Shown here in pieces: positions 17,095-25,766 of a stretch of DNA of 64,000 bases. Origin of the DNA: Rhizobium sp. LC145 (lineage in GTDB: Bacteria > Pseudomonadota > Alphaproteobacteria > Rhizobiales > Rhizobiaceae); NCBI RefSeq assembly GCF_001005825.1, contig NZ_LBHV01000004.1:682001-746000 (forward strand), in the 5' to 3' direction. Under the pieces are notes generated by a model that saw only the letters and a list, made by a program, of their open reading frames with translations, did not search any database and had not been told where the DNA came from. Both the position numbers and the translations under genes were made by a program. Every line of letters begins with the position of its first letter. Position 1 is the first letter of the stretch.

Positions 17095-18111
17095 TCACTT
17101 GGCCGCCTCGATCACCTTCTGGGCGTCTTCGAGCGAATATTCCACATTCGCCACGCCGCCCTTCTGGGTGTTCGCCAGATTGGCTTCGAGATTGTCCTGA
17201 TCGATGCGCAGGAACGGCACCACGAGGTCTTTCTTCACTTCCTTGCCGTCGAGGATCTGCTGGGCCACCCAGAAGGCAAGCGTCGAAACGCCCGGCGCGA
17301 TGGAGACCGACATCGTCTCGTAACCATCCTTATCCTTCTGGCTCTTCCACCATACCAGCTCGTCTTCGCGATTGCCCATGACGATGGTCGGCGTTGGACG
17401 ATTGGCGGCCGCGAATGCCTGGGCGGCGCCATATCCGTCGCCGCCTTGCGTCACGACCGCGGCGACTTCGGGAAGGCTCGGAAGAATGCCCGCGACAGCG
17501 CGCTGCGCGACGTCCTGGGCCCAGTCGCCGTTGACCGAGCCGACGATCTTGAACTGCGGGTTCTTCTCGACGCCGGCCTGGATGCCCGCATGGATTTCGT
17601 CATCCACCGAGACGCCGGCAAGTCCGCGGATTTCAAGCAGGTTGCCGCCGTTCGGCATCTTCTTGGCGAGATATTCGATCTGGCTTTCGCCCATGGCCTT
17701 GAAGTCCACGGCGATGCGCCATGCGCAAGGCTCGGTCACGATGCCGTCGAACGACACGACGGTAATGCCGGCGTCGCAGGCTTCCTTGATCGCGCCGTTC
17801 AGAGCGGTTGGGGATGCTGCGTTGACGACGATCGCGTCATAGCCCTGGAGGATGAGATTCTGAATCTGCGCGGCCTGCTCGGTCGCCTGGTTTTCGGCCG
17901 TGGTGAACGGATCGGCCGCAGCCACGACGCCCTTTTCCACCGCCTCCTTGGTGATCTTGTCCCAGCTTGTCAGCATCGCCTGTCGCCAGGAATTGCCGGC
18001 ATAGTTGTTGGACAAGGCGATCTTCTTCTCGGCCGTATCCGCGAGCGCGGAAACCGGCCCTGCGATGCACGCGATGGCGACCGATGCAAACAGCATCTTC
18101 CCGATAGTCAT
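17095..18111 (-). CDS. Sugar ABC transporter substrate-binding protein
   Basis: The 338-residue periplasmic binding protein has a signal peptide ending near SALAD (about 24) and a ribose-type two-lobe fold (Peripla_BP_4) with IALSNNYAGNSWRQAM and LILQGYDAIVVNAAS. GGGAGGAAATC precedes the ATG. It heads the operon with the ATPase, two permeases and the SMP-30 protein. The divergent neighbour is a sensor kinase across a 244-base region full of inverted repeats. A monosaccharide or sugar-acid ligand is likely; the exact one cannot be read. Confidence 0.92.
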   Translation of the reverse strand: MTIGKMLFASVAIACIAGPVSALADTAEKKIALSNNYAGNSWRQAMLTSWDKITKEAVEKGVVAAADPFTTAENQATEQAAQIQNLILQGYDAIVVNAASPTALNGAIKEACDAGITVVSFDGIVTEPCAWRIAVDFKAMGESQIEYLAKKMPNGGNLLEIRGLAGVSVDDEIHAGIQAGVEKNPQFKIVGSVNGDWAQDVAQRAVAGILPSLPEVAAVVTQGGDGYGAAQAFAAANRPTPTIVMGNREDELVWWKSQKDKDGYETMSVSIAPGVSTLAFWVAQQILDGKEVKKDLVVPFLRIDQDNLEANLANTQKGGVANVEYSLEDAQKVIEAAK

Positions 18112-18234
18112 GATTTCCTCCCTAAAGCTCTCTCGGGGGTCACTTCGGTCCGCTCCTCAACGGCCATCCGAAGATAATGATTGCGCTGAGCCCCCTATGC
18201 TCAGTAAAGCCAGCATGGAGGAGAAATCAGGTGC

Positions 18235-18321
18235 TGTATAGGCGCATACAAGCAAGCCGTTTGCGGGCTTTCGCGCAAAATCTGCGGGTTCCCGCAGGAC
18301 AAGCGCTCAAAGCTGGCGCTT
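18235..18321. promoter_or_regulatory. Four consecutive inverted repeats between sugar-binding-protein and kinase genes
   Basis: Within 87 bases four dyads follow each other. TGTAT/ATACA occupies 18235-18250, TTTGCG/CGCAAA 18260-18279, CTGCGGG-TT-CCCGCAG 18282-18297 (perfect), and AAGCGC/GCGCTT 18301-18321. The block ends 34 bases before the kinase ATG and about 120 bases upstream of the divergent transporter operon. This density suggests operators or an mRNA leader structure controlling one or both directions. Confidence 0.45.
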
Positions 18322-18355
18322 AATTGTATCCGAAGGACTTGGGAGGAGTCCGCCG

Positions 18356-19570
18356 ATGCTCAATCCGGCGCAGAATTCGCTGTTCGACCGCTATCTCGGC
18401 ATCTCCCGACTGCTGGCTGGCCAGCTCGATTTTCACTCCATCATCCAGGCCGTCGCCGCGGAGATCAGCCACATCATCCCGCATGAGCACCTCGACGTCT
18501 GCATCAAGATGCTGGATGGCAAATACCACATCGCCTACGAGAGCGGCCTGGAGACTGCCTGGAGCAAACATCCGCCGGCCCTCTTGACCGGCAGCCCGAT
18601 CCGCACGCTTCTTACGGGCGAAGCCGATTTCCTCCTGTCGCCGGATGCCTGTTCCGATCCCCGCTTCCACTTCGAAGGCGCCTTTTCGAGCCCGATCATA
18701 GAGCTGTCGCTACACAGCCGACTGCATGTGCCGCTGAAAGCGCAAGGGAGCATCATCGGAGCGCTGAGCTGCTCCAGCCACCAGATCGACGCCTATACGA
18801 TGGAAGACGTCGAGAATGCCCGCTCGATTGCCGATCTGCTGGCGCCGTATTTCTTCGCGCTGCGTGCGGCCGAACAGGCCAAGCTTTCGGCGATCGTGGA
18901 AGCAGAGGCCCGCGCCCGCGAGGAAGGACTGAGGCTTGGTGCGTTGAAGCTTACGGAAGCACTCGAGGCCGAGCGCCAGCGGATCGGCATGGATCTCCAC
19001 GACCAGACGCTTGCCGACCTTACAAGGCTGACGCGGCGCATGGAGCGACTGACGCGCCTGCCGGACATGCCCGGCGAGACGCTGGAACCCCTGTGCCGCG
19101 CCATGCAGCAATGCATGCACGACCTGCGCCAGATCATCGAGGAGGCAAAACCCTCCGTCCTCCAGCTCTTCGGCGTCGCCGAGGCGATCGAAAACCATCT
19201 CGACCGTTCGGGCCGTGACAGCGGCCTGCCCATTGAATGGCGGATGATCGATGAAAGCGAAGGGGCGCTTCAGGGCCTCGACCAGACGGTTGCGACTGCC
19301 CTGTTCCGCATCGTCCAGGAGGCGGTCAACAACGCCATAAGGCATGCCCAGCCGCAAGACATCCTTGTCCGCCTCCGCAAGCTCGAACGATCCCTCCTGG
19401 TCGAGGTGATCGATGATGGCGACGGCATGCAGGACCCGCACGGCCAGAGGGGGCATGGGATCGACAATATGAAAACGCGTGCCCGCCTGATCTCCGCAAA
19501 ATTCGAGATGGGCCGGAACAATGACGGCAAGGGCACTTTCGTCAGGGTCGCGCTGCCCGTCGAGCCGTAA
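18356..19570 (+). CDS. GAF-domain sensor histidine kinase (NarL/DegS-like HisKA_3)
   Basis: The 404-residue kinase has an N-terminal GAF domain (about 15-165), a coiled linker, and the HisKA_3 dimerisation motif ERQRIGMDLHDQT with the phosphorylatable His215. The C-terminal ATPase has N box QEAVNNAIRH (321-330), G1 DDGDG (353-357) and G2 GHGI (366-369). No membrane segment is visible, so it should sense a cytoplasmic signal. GGGAGGAG precedes the start. The response regulator starts 18 bases after its stop, and the following ABC importer may be its target. Confidence 0.9.
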   Translation: MLNPAQNSLFDRYLGISRLLAGQLDFHSIIQAVAAEISHIIPHEHLDVCIKMLDGKYHIAYESGLETAWSKHPPALLTGSPIRTLLTGEADFLLSPDACSDPRFHFEGAFSSPIIELSLHSRLHVPLKAQGSIIGALSCSSHQIDAYTMEDVENARSIADLLAPYFFALRAAEQAKLSAIVEAEARAREEGLRLGALKLTEALEAERQRIGMDLHDQTLADLTRLTRRMERLTRLPDMPGETLEPLCRAMQQCMHDLRQIIEEAKPSVLQLFGVAEAIENHLDRSGRDSGLPIEWRMIDESEGALQGLDQTVATALFRIVQEAVNNAIRHAQPQDILVRLRKLERSLLVEVIDDGDGMQDPHGQRGHGIDNMKTRARLISAKFEMGRNNDGKGTFVRVALPVEP

Positions 19571-19588
19571 CCATTTCGGAGAATGACC

Positions 19589-20305
19589 ATGAAAGTCCTG
19601 ATCGTCGAGGATGATCCGCTGCACCGTTCCTACCTGCACGAGGCGGTGCGTGCCGCGCTTCCGGAATGCGATGCCGTGCTTGAGGCGGAAAACGGTGCGA
19701 GCGGTGAAATCCAGGCCAGAAAATCCCGTGCCGAGCACGTGGTGATGGATCTGCAGATGAGCGAGCGGAACGGCATCGAGGCGGCCCGCACGATCTGGCG
19801 CGAAAGGCCGGACACCAAGATTCTCTTCTGGTCGAACTACTCCGATGAAGCCTATGTCCGCGGTGTTTCCAGGATCGTCCCGGAAGGAGCGACCTACGGC
19901 TATGTGCTGAAATCGACCTCGGACGAACGGCTACGGCTGGCTCTCAGAAGCGTTTTCGTGGAGTCGCAATGCGTCATCGACCGCGAGGTTCGTGGCATTC
20001 AGCAGAAGAGCCTGGGAAATGCGCATGGCCTGAGCGATGCCGAATATGAGATCCTGGTGGACGTAGCCCTCGGCCTTACGGATAAGGCCATTGCGCAGAG
20101 GAAGAGGCTGTCGCTTCGAAGTGTCCAGAACCGGCTGCAGAGCCTCTATGAAAAGCTCGATATCTATCAGTTGCCCGGCGCAGAGGCAGAGGGCTGGTAT
20201 AATCTCAGGATGCGCGCCGTCACCGTGGCGCTCCTGCGCAAAGTGTTGAACTCCAGCGCCCTGGAACGGGCCGAACGCGAACTGCGGGACAGTATTTCAT
20301 CCTGA
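19589..20305 (+). CDS. LuxR/NarL-family response regulator
   Basis: A receiver domain (1-125) shows the acidic pair EDD (7-9), phosphoacceptor Asp54 in VVMDLQMSE and the lysine in YVLKS. A C-terminal helix-turn-helix around LSDAEYEILVDVALGLTDKAIAQ and LRSVQNRLQSLYEKL follows. The HTH is somewhat divergent from the LuxR consensus and has an extra C-terminal helix. The ATG at 19589 lies seven bases after GGAG; the ATG at 19583 is too close to it. It is the cognate partner of the kinase upstream. Confidence 0.88.
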   Translation: MKVLIVEDDPLHRSYLHEAVRAALPECDAVLEAENGASGEIQARKSRAEHVVMDLQMSERNGIEAARTIWRERPDTKILFWSNYSDEAYVRGVSRIVPEGATYGYVLKSTSDERLRLALRSVFVESQCVIDREVRGIQQKSLGNAHGLSDAEYEILVDVALGLTDKAIAQRKRLSLRSVQNRLQSLYEKLDIYQLPGAEAEGWYNLRMRAVTVALLRKVLNSSALERAERELRDSISS

Positions 20306-20411
20306 AGACTACACAGCCCTCGTTCTATGGACAGGGCCGCGGCATCATGCGTAGTATGGATTTTAGGCAGCTGCAAAACCTGCCGAATAATTGCACAAAA
20401 TGGGGATCACC

Positions 20412-21350
20412 ATGAAAAAGACCGCCGCCCTCATCGCCGCCACCTTCCTGATGTGCTCGGCAGCCCATGCTGAGACCGCCGTTTCCATCGGCATCTCGGG
20501 CTGGACCGGCTTTGCGCCGCTGACGCTTGCCAAGCAAGCTGGCATTTTCGAGAAGAACGGCCTCGACGTCACCATCAAGAAGATCCCCCAGGCAAGCCGC
20601 CATCTGGCGCTCGCCTCCGGCGATGTCCAGTGCGCCGCCACGACGGTGGAAACCTGGATCGTCTGGAATGCCAATGGGGTTCCGGCAATCCAGATCTTCC
20701 AGCTCGACAAGTCCCATGGAGCCGATGGCATCGCGGTGCGCAACGACGTTTCCAGCGTTGCCGATCTCAAGGGCAAGACGATCGCAGCCTCCGCGCCGGG
20801 CACCTCTCCCTATTTCTTCCTGGCCTATATCCTGAAGGAGAACGGCCTCACCATGAAGGACGTGAAGGTCGTCAACCTAGAACCCGGCCCGGCTGCCCAG
20901 GCCTTCGTGGCGGGACAGAACGATGCGGCCATGACCTATGAGCCCTACTTGTCCACAGTCCGGGCAGCACCCGATCAGGGCAAGATCCTTGCGACCACGC
21001 TCGAATATCCGGCGGTGATGGATACGTTCGGCTGCACGCCGGCCTTCCTGAAGGAGAACCCGGAAGCCGCCAAGGCTTTCGCAGACAGCTATTTCGAAGC
21101 TCTCGAGATGATCAGGGCGGAACCTGAAAAATCCTACGGCATTATGGGCGCCGACGTGAAACAATCGGCGGAAGCCTTTGCCGGCTCCGCCAAGTTCCTC
21201 GAATGGCAGGACAAGGCCGCCAACCAGACCTTCTTCGAAGGCGAGTTCAAGACCTTCTCCGCCAAAGCGGCCGATCTCTTGATGGAAATCGGCATCATCA
21301 AGACCAAGCCCGATCTTGCAACGATTGTGGATACCTCCTTCATCAAGTAA
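20412..21350 (+). CDS. ABC transporter substrate-binding protein (SsuA/TauA/NMT1-like)
   Basis: The product begins MKKTAALIAATFLMCSAAHA, a typical signal peptide. The mature protein starts with the family pattern ISGWTGFAPLTLAKQAGIFEKNGL and continues with LKGKTIAASAPGTSPYFFLAYIL. Such proteins bind sulfonates, nitrate, thiamine precursors or other small organics. The ATG at 20412 is preceded by GGGGA and gives a clean signal peptide; upstream ATGs at 20391 and 20400 do not. Genes for the permease and ATPase follow. Specificity cannot be assigned. Confidence 0.9.
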   Translation: MKKTAALIAATFLMCSAAHAETAVSIGISGWTGFAPLTLAKQAGIFEKNGLDVTIKKIPQASRHLALASGDVQCAATTVETWIVWNANGVPAIQIFQLDKSHGADGIAVRNDVSSVADLKGKTIAASAPGTSPYFFLAYILKENGLTMKDVKVVNLEPGPAAQAFVAGQNDAAMTYEPYLSTVRAAPDQGKILATTLEYPAVMDTFGCTPAFLKENPEAAKAFADSYFEALEMIRAEPEKSYGIMGADVKQSAEAFAGSAKFLEWQDKAANQTFFEGEFKTFSAKAADLLMEIGIIKTKPDLATIVDTSFIK

Positions 21351-21406
21351 AGCAGCCGAGATCGGCGGGGCAGCGGCTGCTCCGCCAGCCATAGCACCGG
21401 GTAAAC

Positions 21407-22180
21407 ATGCGACCTCTCGAACCGATCGGCCCACAGGCGCGCGTCCTGCTGGGCATTCTCTTCTTCATTCTATTCTTCGCCGTCTGGGGTATCGCCACAC
21501 TCGGCGGCTTCGTCTCGCCGACCTTCCTCGCCGATCCGATCACGATGGTGAAGGACGGCATCTATCTCCTGACCGAGCAGGGGTTTCTTGCCGATATCGG
21601 CGTGACGGTATGGCGGGTGGTCGGCGGTTTCGTGCTGGCGGCGGCCATTGCCGTGCCGGTCGGGGTCGCCATGGGCGCTTATAAGCCGATCGAGGCGCTG
21701 CTGGAGCCCTTCGTCTCCTTCGCGCGCTATCTGCCTGCTTCCGCTTTCGTGCCCCTTCTCATCCTCTGGGCCGGCATCGGCGAACTCCAGAAACTCCTGG
21801 TTATCTTCATCGGCGCCGTATTCCAGATCATCCTCATGGTGGCGGTTTCCGTGGCGGGAACCCGCCGCGATCTGGTCGAGGCGGCCTATACGCTTGGCGC
21901 GAAGGACAGAGGGATCGTCAGCCGCGTCCTGATCCCGGCCAATGCACCGGAGATCGCCGAGACGCTACGCCTGGTCCTTGGCTGGGCCTGGACCTACGTG
22001 ATCGTCGCGGAACTGATCGGCGCTTCTTCCGGCATCGGCTACATGATTATCAACAGCCAAGCCTTGATGGCCACAGGCCAGATCATCTTCGGCATCATCG
22101 TCATCGGCCTGATCGGACTTATCTCCGATTTCGCCTTCAAGACCCTGAACCGCTGGCTGTTTGCCTGGAGGCTTGCATGA
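21407..22180 (+). CDS. ABC transporter permease (SsuC/TauC-like)
   Basis: This 257-residue membrane protein has about six helices and the EAA loop region LVEAAYTLGAKDRGIVSRVLIP, where it couples to the ATPase. It is co-directional with the binding-protein gene 56 bases upstream and overlaps the ATPase gene by four bases, so the three make one importer. Confidence 0.92.
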   Translation: MRPLEPIGPQARVLLGILFFILFFAVWGIATLGGFVSPTFLADPITMVKDGIYLLTEQGFLADIGVTVWRVVGGFVLAAAIAVPVGVAMGAYKPIEALLEPFVSFARYLPASAFVPLLILWAGIGELQKLLVIFIGAVFQIILMVAVSVAGTRRDLVEAAYTLGAKDRGIVSRVLIPANAPEIAETLRLVLGWAWTYVIVAELIGASSGIGYMIINSQALMATGQIIFGIIVIGLIGLISDFAFKTLNRWLFAWRLA

Positions 22181-22959
22181 GCGAACTCGTCATCAAGGGC
22201 GTCAGCCGCACCTTTCCCGGTGTACGCGGCGGCAAACCCGTGCAGGCGCTGCAGCCGACCGACCTCGAGATCCAACGCAACGATTTCGTGACGATCCTTG
22301 GCCCCTCGGGCTGCGGCAAGTCCACCCTGCTGCGCATCATCGCCGGTCTCGACCGGCCGACGGCGGGTACGGTGACGCTTTCCGGCAGGCAAGTCGCCGG
22401 GCCGGGCGCAGACCGGGGAATGGTCTTCCAGTCCTACACACTCTTCCCCTGGCTGACGGTGCGCGAAAACGTTGCCTTCGGTTTGCGGGAGCGCGGCGTA
22501 CCGGCAAAGGAAATAAGGGAGATCGTCGACAGCTATATCGACAAGGTCGGGCTGCGCGGCTTCGAAAACCATTGGCCGAAGCAGCTTTCGGGCGGCATGC
22601 AGCAGCGCACGGCGATCGCAAGGGCGCTTGCCAACGATCCGCGGATCCTCCTGCTGGATGAGCCCTTCGGTGCTCTCGACAACCAGACGCGCGGCCTCAT
22701 GCAGGAACTGCTGCTCGGCATATGGGAGCGGGAGCAGAAGACGGTGATTTTTGTGACCCACGATATCGAGGAAGCCGTGTTCATGGCCTCCCGGGTGGTG
22801 ACCATGACCGCTCGCCCCGGGCGGATCAAATCCATCACCGAGGTCAACCTGCCGCATCCTCGCCACTACACCATCAAGGTCAGCCCGGAATTCTCCGAAT
22901 TGCGCCTGAAGCTTACCGACGAGATCCGTGACGAAGCGATCGCTGCGACACGCGATTGA
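22177..22959 (+). CDS. ABC transporter ATP-binding protein (SsuB/TauB-like)
   Basis: The 260-residue ATPase has Walker A GPSGCGKST, the Q loop in MVFQSYTLFPW, signature LSGGMQQRTAIARAL, Walker B ILLLDEPFGALD and the H-loop VTHD. It drives the nitrate/sulfonate-type importer. The start overlaps the permease stop (ATGA). A strong hairpin lies 40 bases downstream and probably ends the transcript. Confidence 0.93.
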   Translation: MSELVIKGVSRTFPGVRGGKPVQALQPTDLEIQRNDFVTILGPSGCGKSTLLRIIAGLDRPTAGTVTLSGRQVAGPGADRGMVFQSYTLFPWLTVRENVAFGLRERGVPAKEIREIVDSYIDKVGLRGFENHWPKQLSGGMQQRTAIARALANDPRILLLDEPFGALDNQTRGLMQELLLGIWEREQKTVIFVTHDIEEAVFMASRVVTMTARPGRIKSITEVNLPHPRHYTIKVSPEFSELRLKLTDEIRDEAIAATRD

Positions 22960-22999
22960 GCGCGTCGCAGCCTGTTCGTTGAACCCCAGCCATTTAGCC

Positions 23000-23035
23000 G
23001 GTTGCTACCTAAGCCGCAGAATTTAGGTAGCAACC
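23000..23035. terminator. 13-bp perfect hairpin between convergent genes
   Basis: GGTTGCTACCTAA (23000-23012) and TTAGGTAGCAACC (23023-23035) are exact inverted repeats with a ten-base loop. The hairpin lies between the convergent ATPase gene and LuxR-type regulator gene, which suggests a bidirectional transcription end. It lacks a clear T run on either side, so a rho-independent mechanism is not certain. Confidence 0.5.
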
Positions 23036-23059
23036 ATGCAATCCTGTTCGTGTCCGCTC

Positions 23060-23842
23060 CTAATTCGTCATCCCCGAGGCGAACAGGTTGTTGAGCTTGT
23101 AGGCGACTTCGGTCCGGTTGGTGGCCTTCAGCTTTTTCATGATGTTTCGGATATGAACCTTCACCGTGCTTTCCCGCAGGTTGAGTTCATAAGCGATGAT
23201 CTTGTTGGCCTTGCCCTTGCGAAGTGCTTCGACGACTTCCTCCTGCCGCAGCGTGAACATTCCCGATAGCGCGCGCGGCGCCCCCCCTGGAGCCTCGTTC
23301 ACCAGATGCCGAACGGAAAGCACGCTGCTTGCAGGCACGAAAATGCCGCCCGCCACAGCCAGTCCGATCGCCTCCACACAGACGGCGATGCCGACCGAGG
23401 ACGGAATGAACCCCCGCGCGCCGTATTCGAGCATCTTCACGACCTGCGTCAGGTCGTCCGCGTCCGAAAGAACGATGATCGGGATCGACTTAAACTCGGC
23501 GGCGAATCTGGAGAAATCGCTTGCCAGAGTGGCGTCGTCTGCCCGGCGGCTGCCGATGTTGAACAGAATGGCCTCGAGAGGCGGATGGATATCCTGTTCC
23601 CTCCTCCATTCTTCCACGGAGCCGACAGCACATACGTCCATCTTCAGCCCGCGCCCGATAAGCCCGCGCGCAAGGCATTCCCGATCCAACGCCCTTTGAT
23701 CGATGATGAGAAGGCAACCCCTGTAGCCTGTCTCCATGTCCCCCTTGCCGGCTCTGTCGGCCGACTTGGAAATTTCATTCGGAATGCGAAAGGCCTCCGC
23801 GACAGCCGGAGTACGCCCATAACCGTTTATCGTCGAACTCAT
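23060..23842 (-). CDS. LuxR-family regulator with pseudo-receiver domain
   Basis: The 260-residue protein has a receiver-like fold (about 42-165) and a canonical LuxR helix-turn-helix at the end (LRQEEVVEALRKGKANKIIAYELNLRESTVKVHIRNIMKKL). The expected phosphoacceptor position reads ILFNIG, Asn95 instead of Asp, and the conserved lysine is replaced in FIPSSVG, so phosphorylation is unlikely. The ATG at 23842 follows GGGGG at good spacing; a longer frame to 23878 lacks one. It borders the second EPS locus and is a candidate regulator of it. An 11-base motif in its promoter region recurs at 43580. Confidence 0.85.
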   Translation of the reverse strand: MSSTINGYGRTPAVAEAFRIPNEISKSADRAGKGDMETGYRGCLLIIDQRALDRECLARGLIGRGLKMDVCAVGSVEEWRREQDIHPPLEAILFNIGSRRADDATLASDFSRFAAEFKSIPIIVLSDADDLTQVVKMLEYGARGFIPSSVGIAVCVEAIGLAVAGGIFVPASSVLSVRHLVNEAPGGAPRALSGMFTLRQEEVVEALRKGKANKIIAYELNLRESTVKVHIRNIMKKLKATNRTEVAYKLNNLFASGMTN

Positions 23843-24009
23843 CTTACCCCCTTGCCTGAGCGCGGGCGTCATGCCCACGTTCAGGACCCTGACTTACGAG
23901 TGCCCAAACAGTCTGCCGTTTTTACCTGTCCATTATTAGTTAACCTCAATATACAACCTATACCTAATTTAGTCCATCTTCATGTAAATAAATATTGCAG
24001 AAACTCTCA

Positions 24010-24020
24010 ATAAGTGGACA
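24010..24020 (-). promoter_or_regulatory. 11-base motif shared with 43580-43590, copy 1
   Basis: On the minus strand this reads TGTCCACTTAT, 168 bases upstream of the LuxR-type regulator's start. The same 11 bases occur on the plus strand 176 bases upstream of the priming transferase at 43767. Both copies lie in AT-rich non-coding DNA and share orientation relative to the gene downstream. Confidence 0.35.
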
Positions 24021-24070
24021 TAGCAAGCGCTGATAGATACTTACATTTTCCTCGCTGGCTTACGTGAACG

Positions 24071-25474
24071 TCAAAAAATTGGCTTCGATCCCAAGGAAAG
24101 GACCCAGTTGTATACTTGAAGTATCTGATCCGCTTTTGCTTTCCAGGTGTATCGCTTTCTAACGCGCTGTCCCGCTTCGGTACTCATTGAGGCCAGCAGT
24201 TCGGGATTGCGCTCAAACATCGAGAACACGTCGCAAAAACCTGCAATCAGGCTTTCCCGGCTGGTAAAATCGACTGCCACCCCGCTTTGCCGGTCTATGA
24301 GTTCCGGCGGCCCGCCGTAATTCGCCACGATCGGAACGAGACCCATCGCCATGGCCTCCAGAACCACGCCGCCGCCGAATTCGCGAACGCTCGGCAAAGC
24401 CAGCGCCTGATATCGGGACAGGGTAGTCGCGAGGTCCTTCTGCTGCACCCAGCCCGCGAAACGAACGCACTCCTCCAGCCCGTGTCGCCGCACCGTCGCT
24501 TCCAGTTCGCCTCGCTGCGGTCCGTCGCCGATGATGAGGACTTCGATATCCAGCGTCCCGCGATAGGCCGCGACCGCCTCGATCAGCATGTCCGCGCCCT
24601 TGTAGGGAACCAATCTCCCGATGAAGGCGATTGCCAGTCTACCATCCACGAGCCTGCGGGGCTGAAATGGAAACCGGTCGGGGTCAGCGGCGTTTTCCGG
24701 AATGAGAAAAGCCCGATCTGCGCACTCGCTCGGGAATTCGCTCAACGTGTGACGGGATCCTGCGATGAGCGCAGCCGCGTTCGATCTCGTTACCCGATAA
24801 AACGGCATCAGGGCGTGGATATTCCTGACTTTGGAAAGCCACTCCCGCTCGCGGCTCTGGACATCCGCGAAACCCCGAGGCCACGGCACCCCACCGTTGA
24901 GCGGGCCGAGGACGAACGGAATCCCATGCTTTTTCAGCTTTCGCACGATCGGGCTCTGGCTTGTCGGGCTGAGCGGCGTAATTCTGTGCACGAGGTCAAA
25001 TTCACCGGCCACCAGCCGCTTGCCCAGAAGTCTCCAGACCTGCCGTTCGAAGCTGTAGTAGGAAAGCGAGGAAAGCGCCGTCACCAAGGTCCAGCCCTTG
25101 TTATCGCCGCCCCTCAAGAGCTCACCGAACCGATAGAGCCTTCGCGCGGTGCGCTCGTTGTCGATGACGACAAAATCCTTCTCCTCGATCAGCCCGGCAC
25201 GCAGCAAGGCTTCGCGGTTTCGGATTTGAGTCACGATAAGAGCGTCTGTCCGGTCCATGATGGCGCGCGCGAGATTCCAGCCGACCAGCGGCACACTCGT
25301 CCATTCCGGATTGGCGGCTTCCACGATCAGTAGCGGACGCACGCGTTCACCCTGCGCCATTGCCCGGCGCCGGGAAAGATCTGCATTTCGGATTTTCTCT
25401 GCGGAAGGCTTCCGCAAAGTCAGGCCGCGTAAAGCCCGGAGGAAGCCGCCGGTGTCCTGCCCCACGACAATCAT
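24071..25474 (-). CDS. GT4 family glycosyltransferase
   Basis: This is a two-domain GT-B enzyme of about 467 residues. The C-terminal half carries the GT4 pattern IAFIGRLVPYKGADMLIEA, a nucleotide-binding EFGGGVVLEAMAMGLVPIVANYGGPPELI, and the terminal helix. Such retaining enzymes add a sugar from a nucleotide donor to the lipid-linked repeat in the cytoplasm. The start is uncertain: the ATG at 25474 has AAGGG ten bases upstream, while a TTG at 25519 would add 15 residues. It lies downstream of the Wzx-like gene on the same strand. Confidence 0.88.
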   Translation of the reverse strand: MIVVGQDTGGFLRALRGLTLRKPSAEKIRNADLSRRRAMAQGERVRPLLIVEAANPEWTSVPLVGWNLARAIMDRTDALIVTQIRNREALLRAGLIEEKDFVVIDNERTARRLYRFGELLRGGDNKGWTLVTALSSLSYYSFERQVWRLLGKRLVAGEFDLVHRITPLSPTSQSPIVRKLKKHGIPFVLGPLNGGVPWPRGFADVQSREREWLSKVRNIHALMPFYRVTRSNAAALIAGSRHTLSEFPSECADRAFLIPENAADPDRFPFQPRRLVDGRLAIAFIGRLVPYKGADMLIEAVAAYRGTLDIEVLIIGDGPQRGELEATVRRHGLEECVRFAGWVQQKDLATTLSRYQALALPSVREFGGGVVLEAMAMGLVPIVANYGGPPELIDRQSGVAVDFTSRESLIAGFCDVFSMFERNPELLASMSTEAGQRVRKRYTWKAKADQILQVYNWVLSLGSKPIF

Positions 25475-25766
25475 CGGCAAGAGACCCTTTTCATGGGCTC
25501 GGCCACGAGCGCGAGACAAGCCTCCACATCTTGAAAAACCAACGATTTAAAACATGCCCACATGGAGTATTCCGAGCTTGATCTTCACGAGCATCGGCTA
25601 ACTCCGCAGGAGTATGAAATTGCCGTCCTCACCCGTTAAAAGTAATTCCAGATGATGAAAGTTTATTACTGCCCATAGCTGCCTATCAATTTACCAGAAG
25701 TAGGAGAAGCTTACTACTTTCGGGGTAGGAAACCACAATTGAGAGCCCGCACCGATTGCATCGTCA
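25475..25766 (-). other. Intergenic region upstream of the GT4 gene
   Basis: In these 292 bases I see no gene. AAGTAG (25698-25703) and CTACTT (25714-25719) form a weak dyad just after the flippase gene. Beside it is GGGGTAGG (25722-25729), which also occurs at 58679-58686 in another promoter region of the locus. A separate promoter for the GT4 gene is plausible. Confidence 0.35.
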
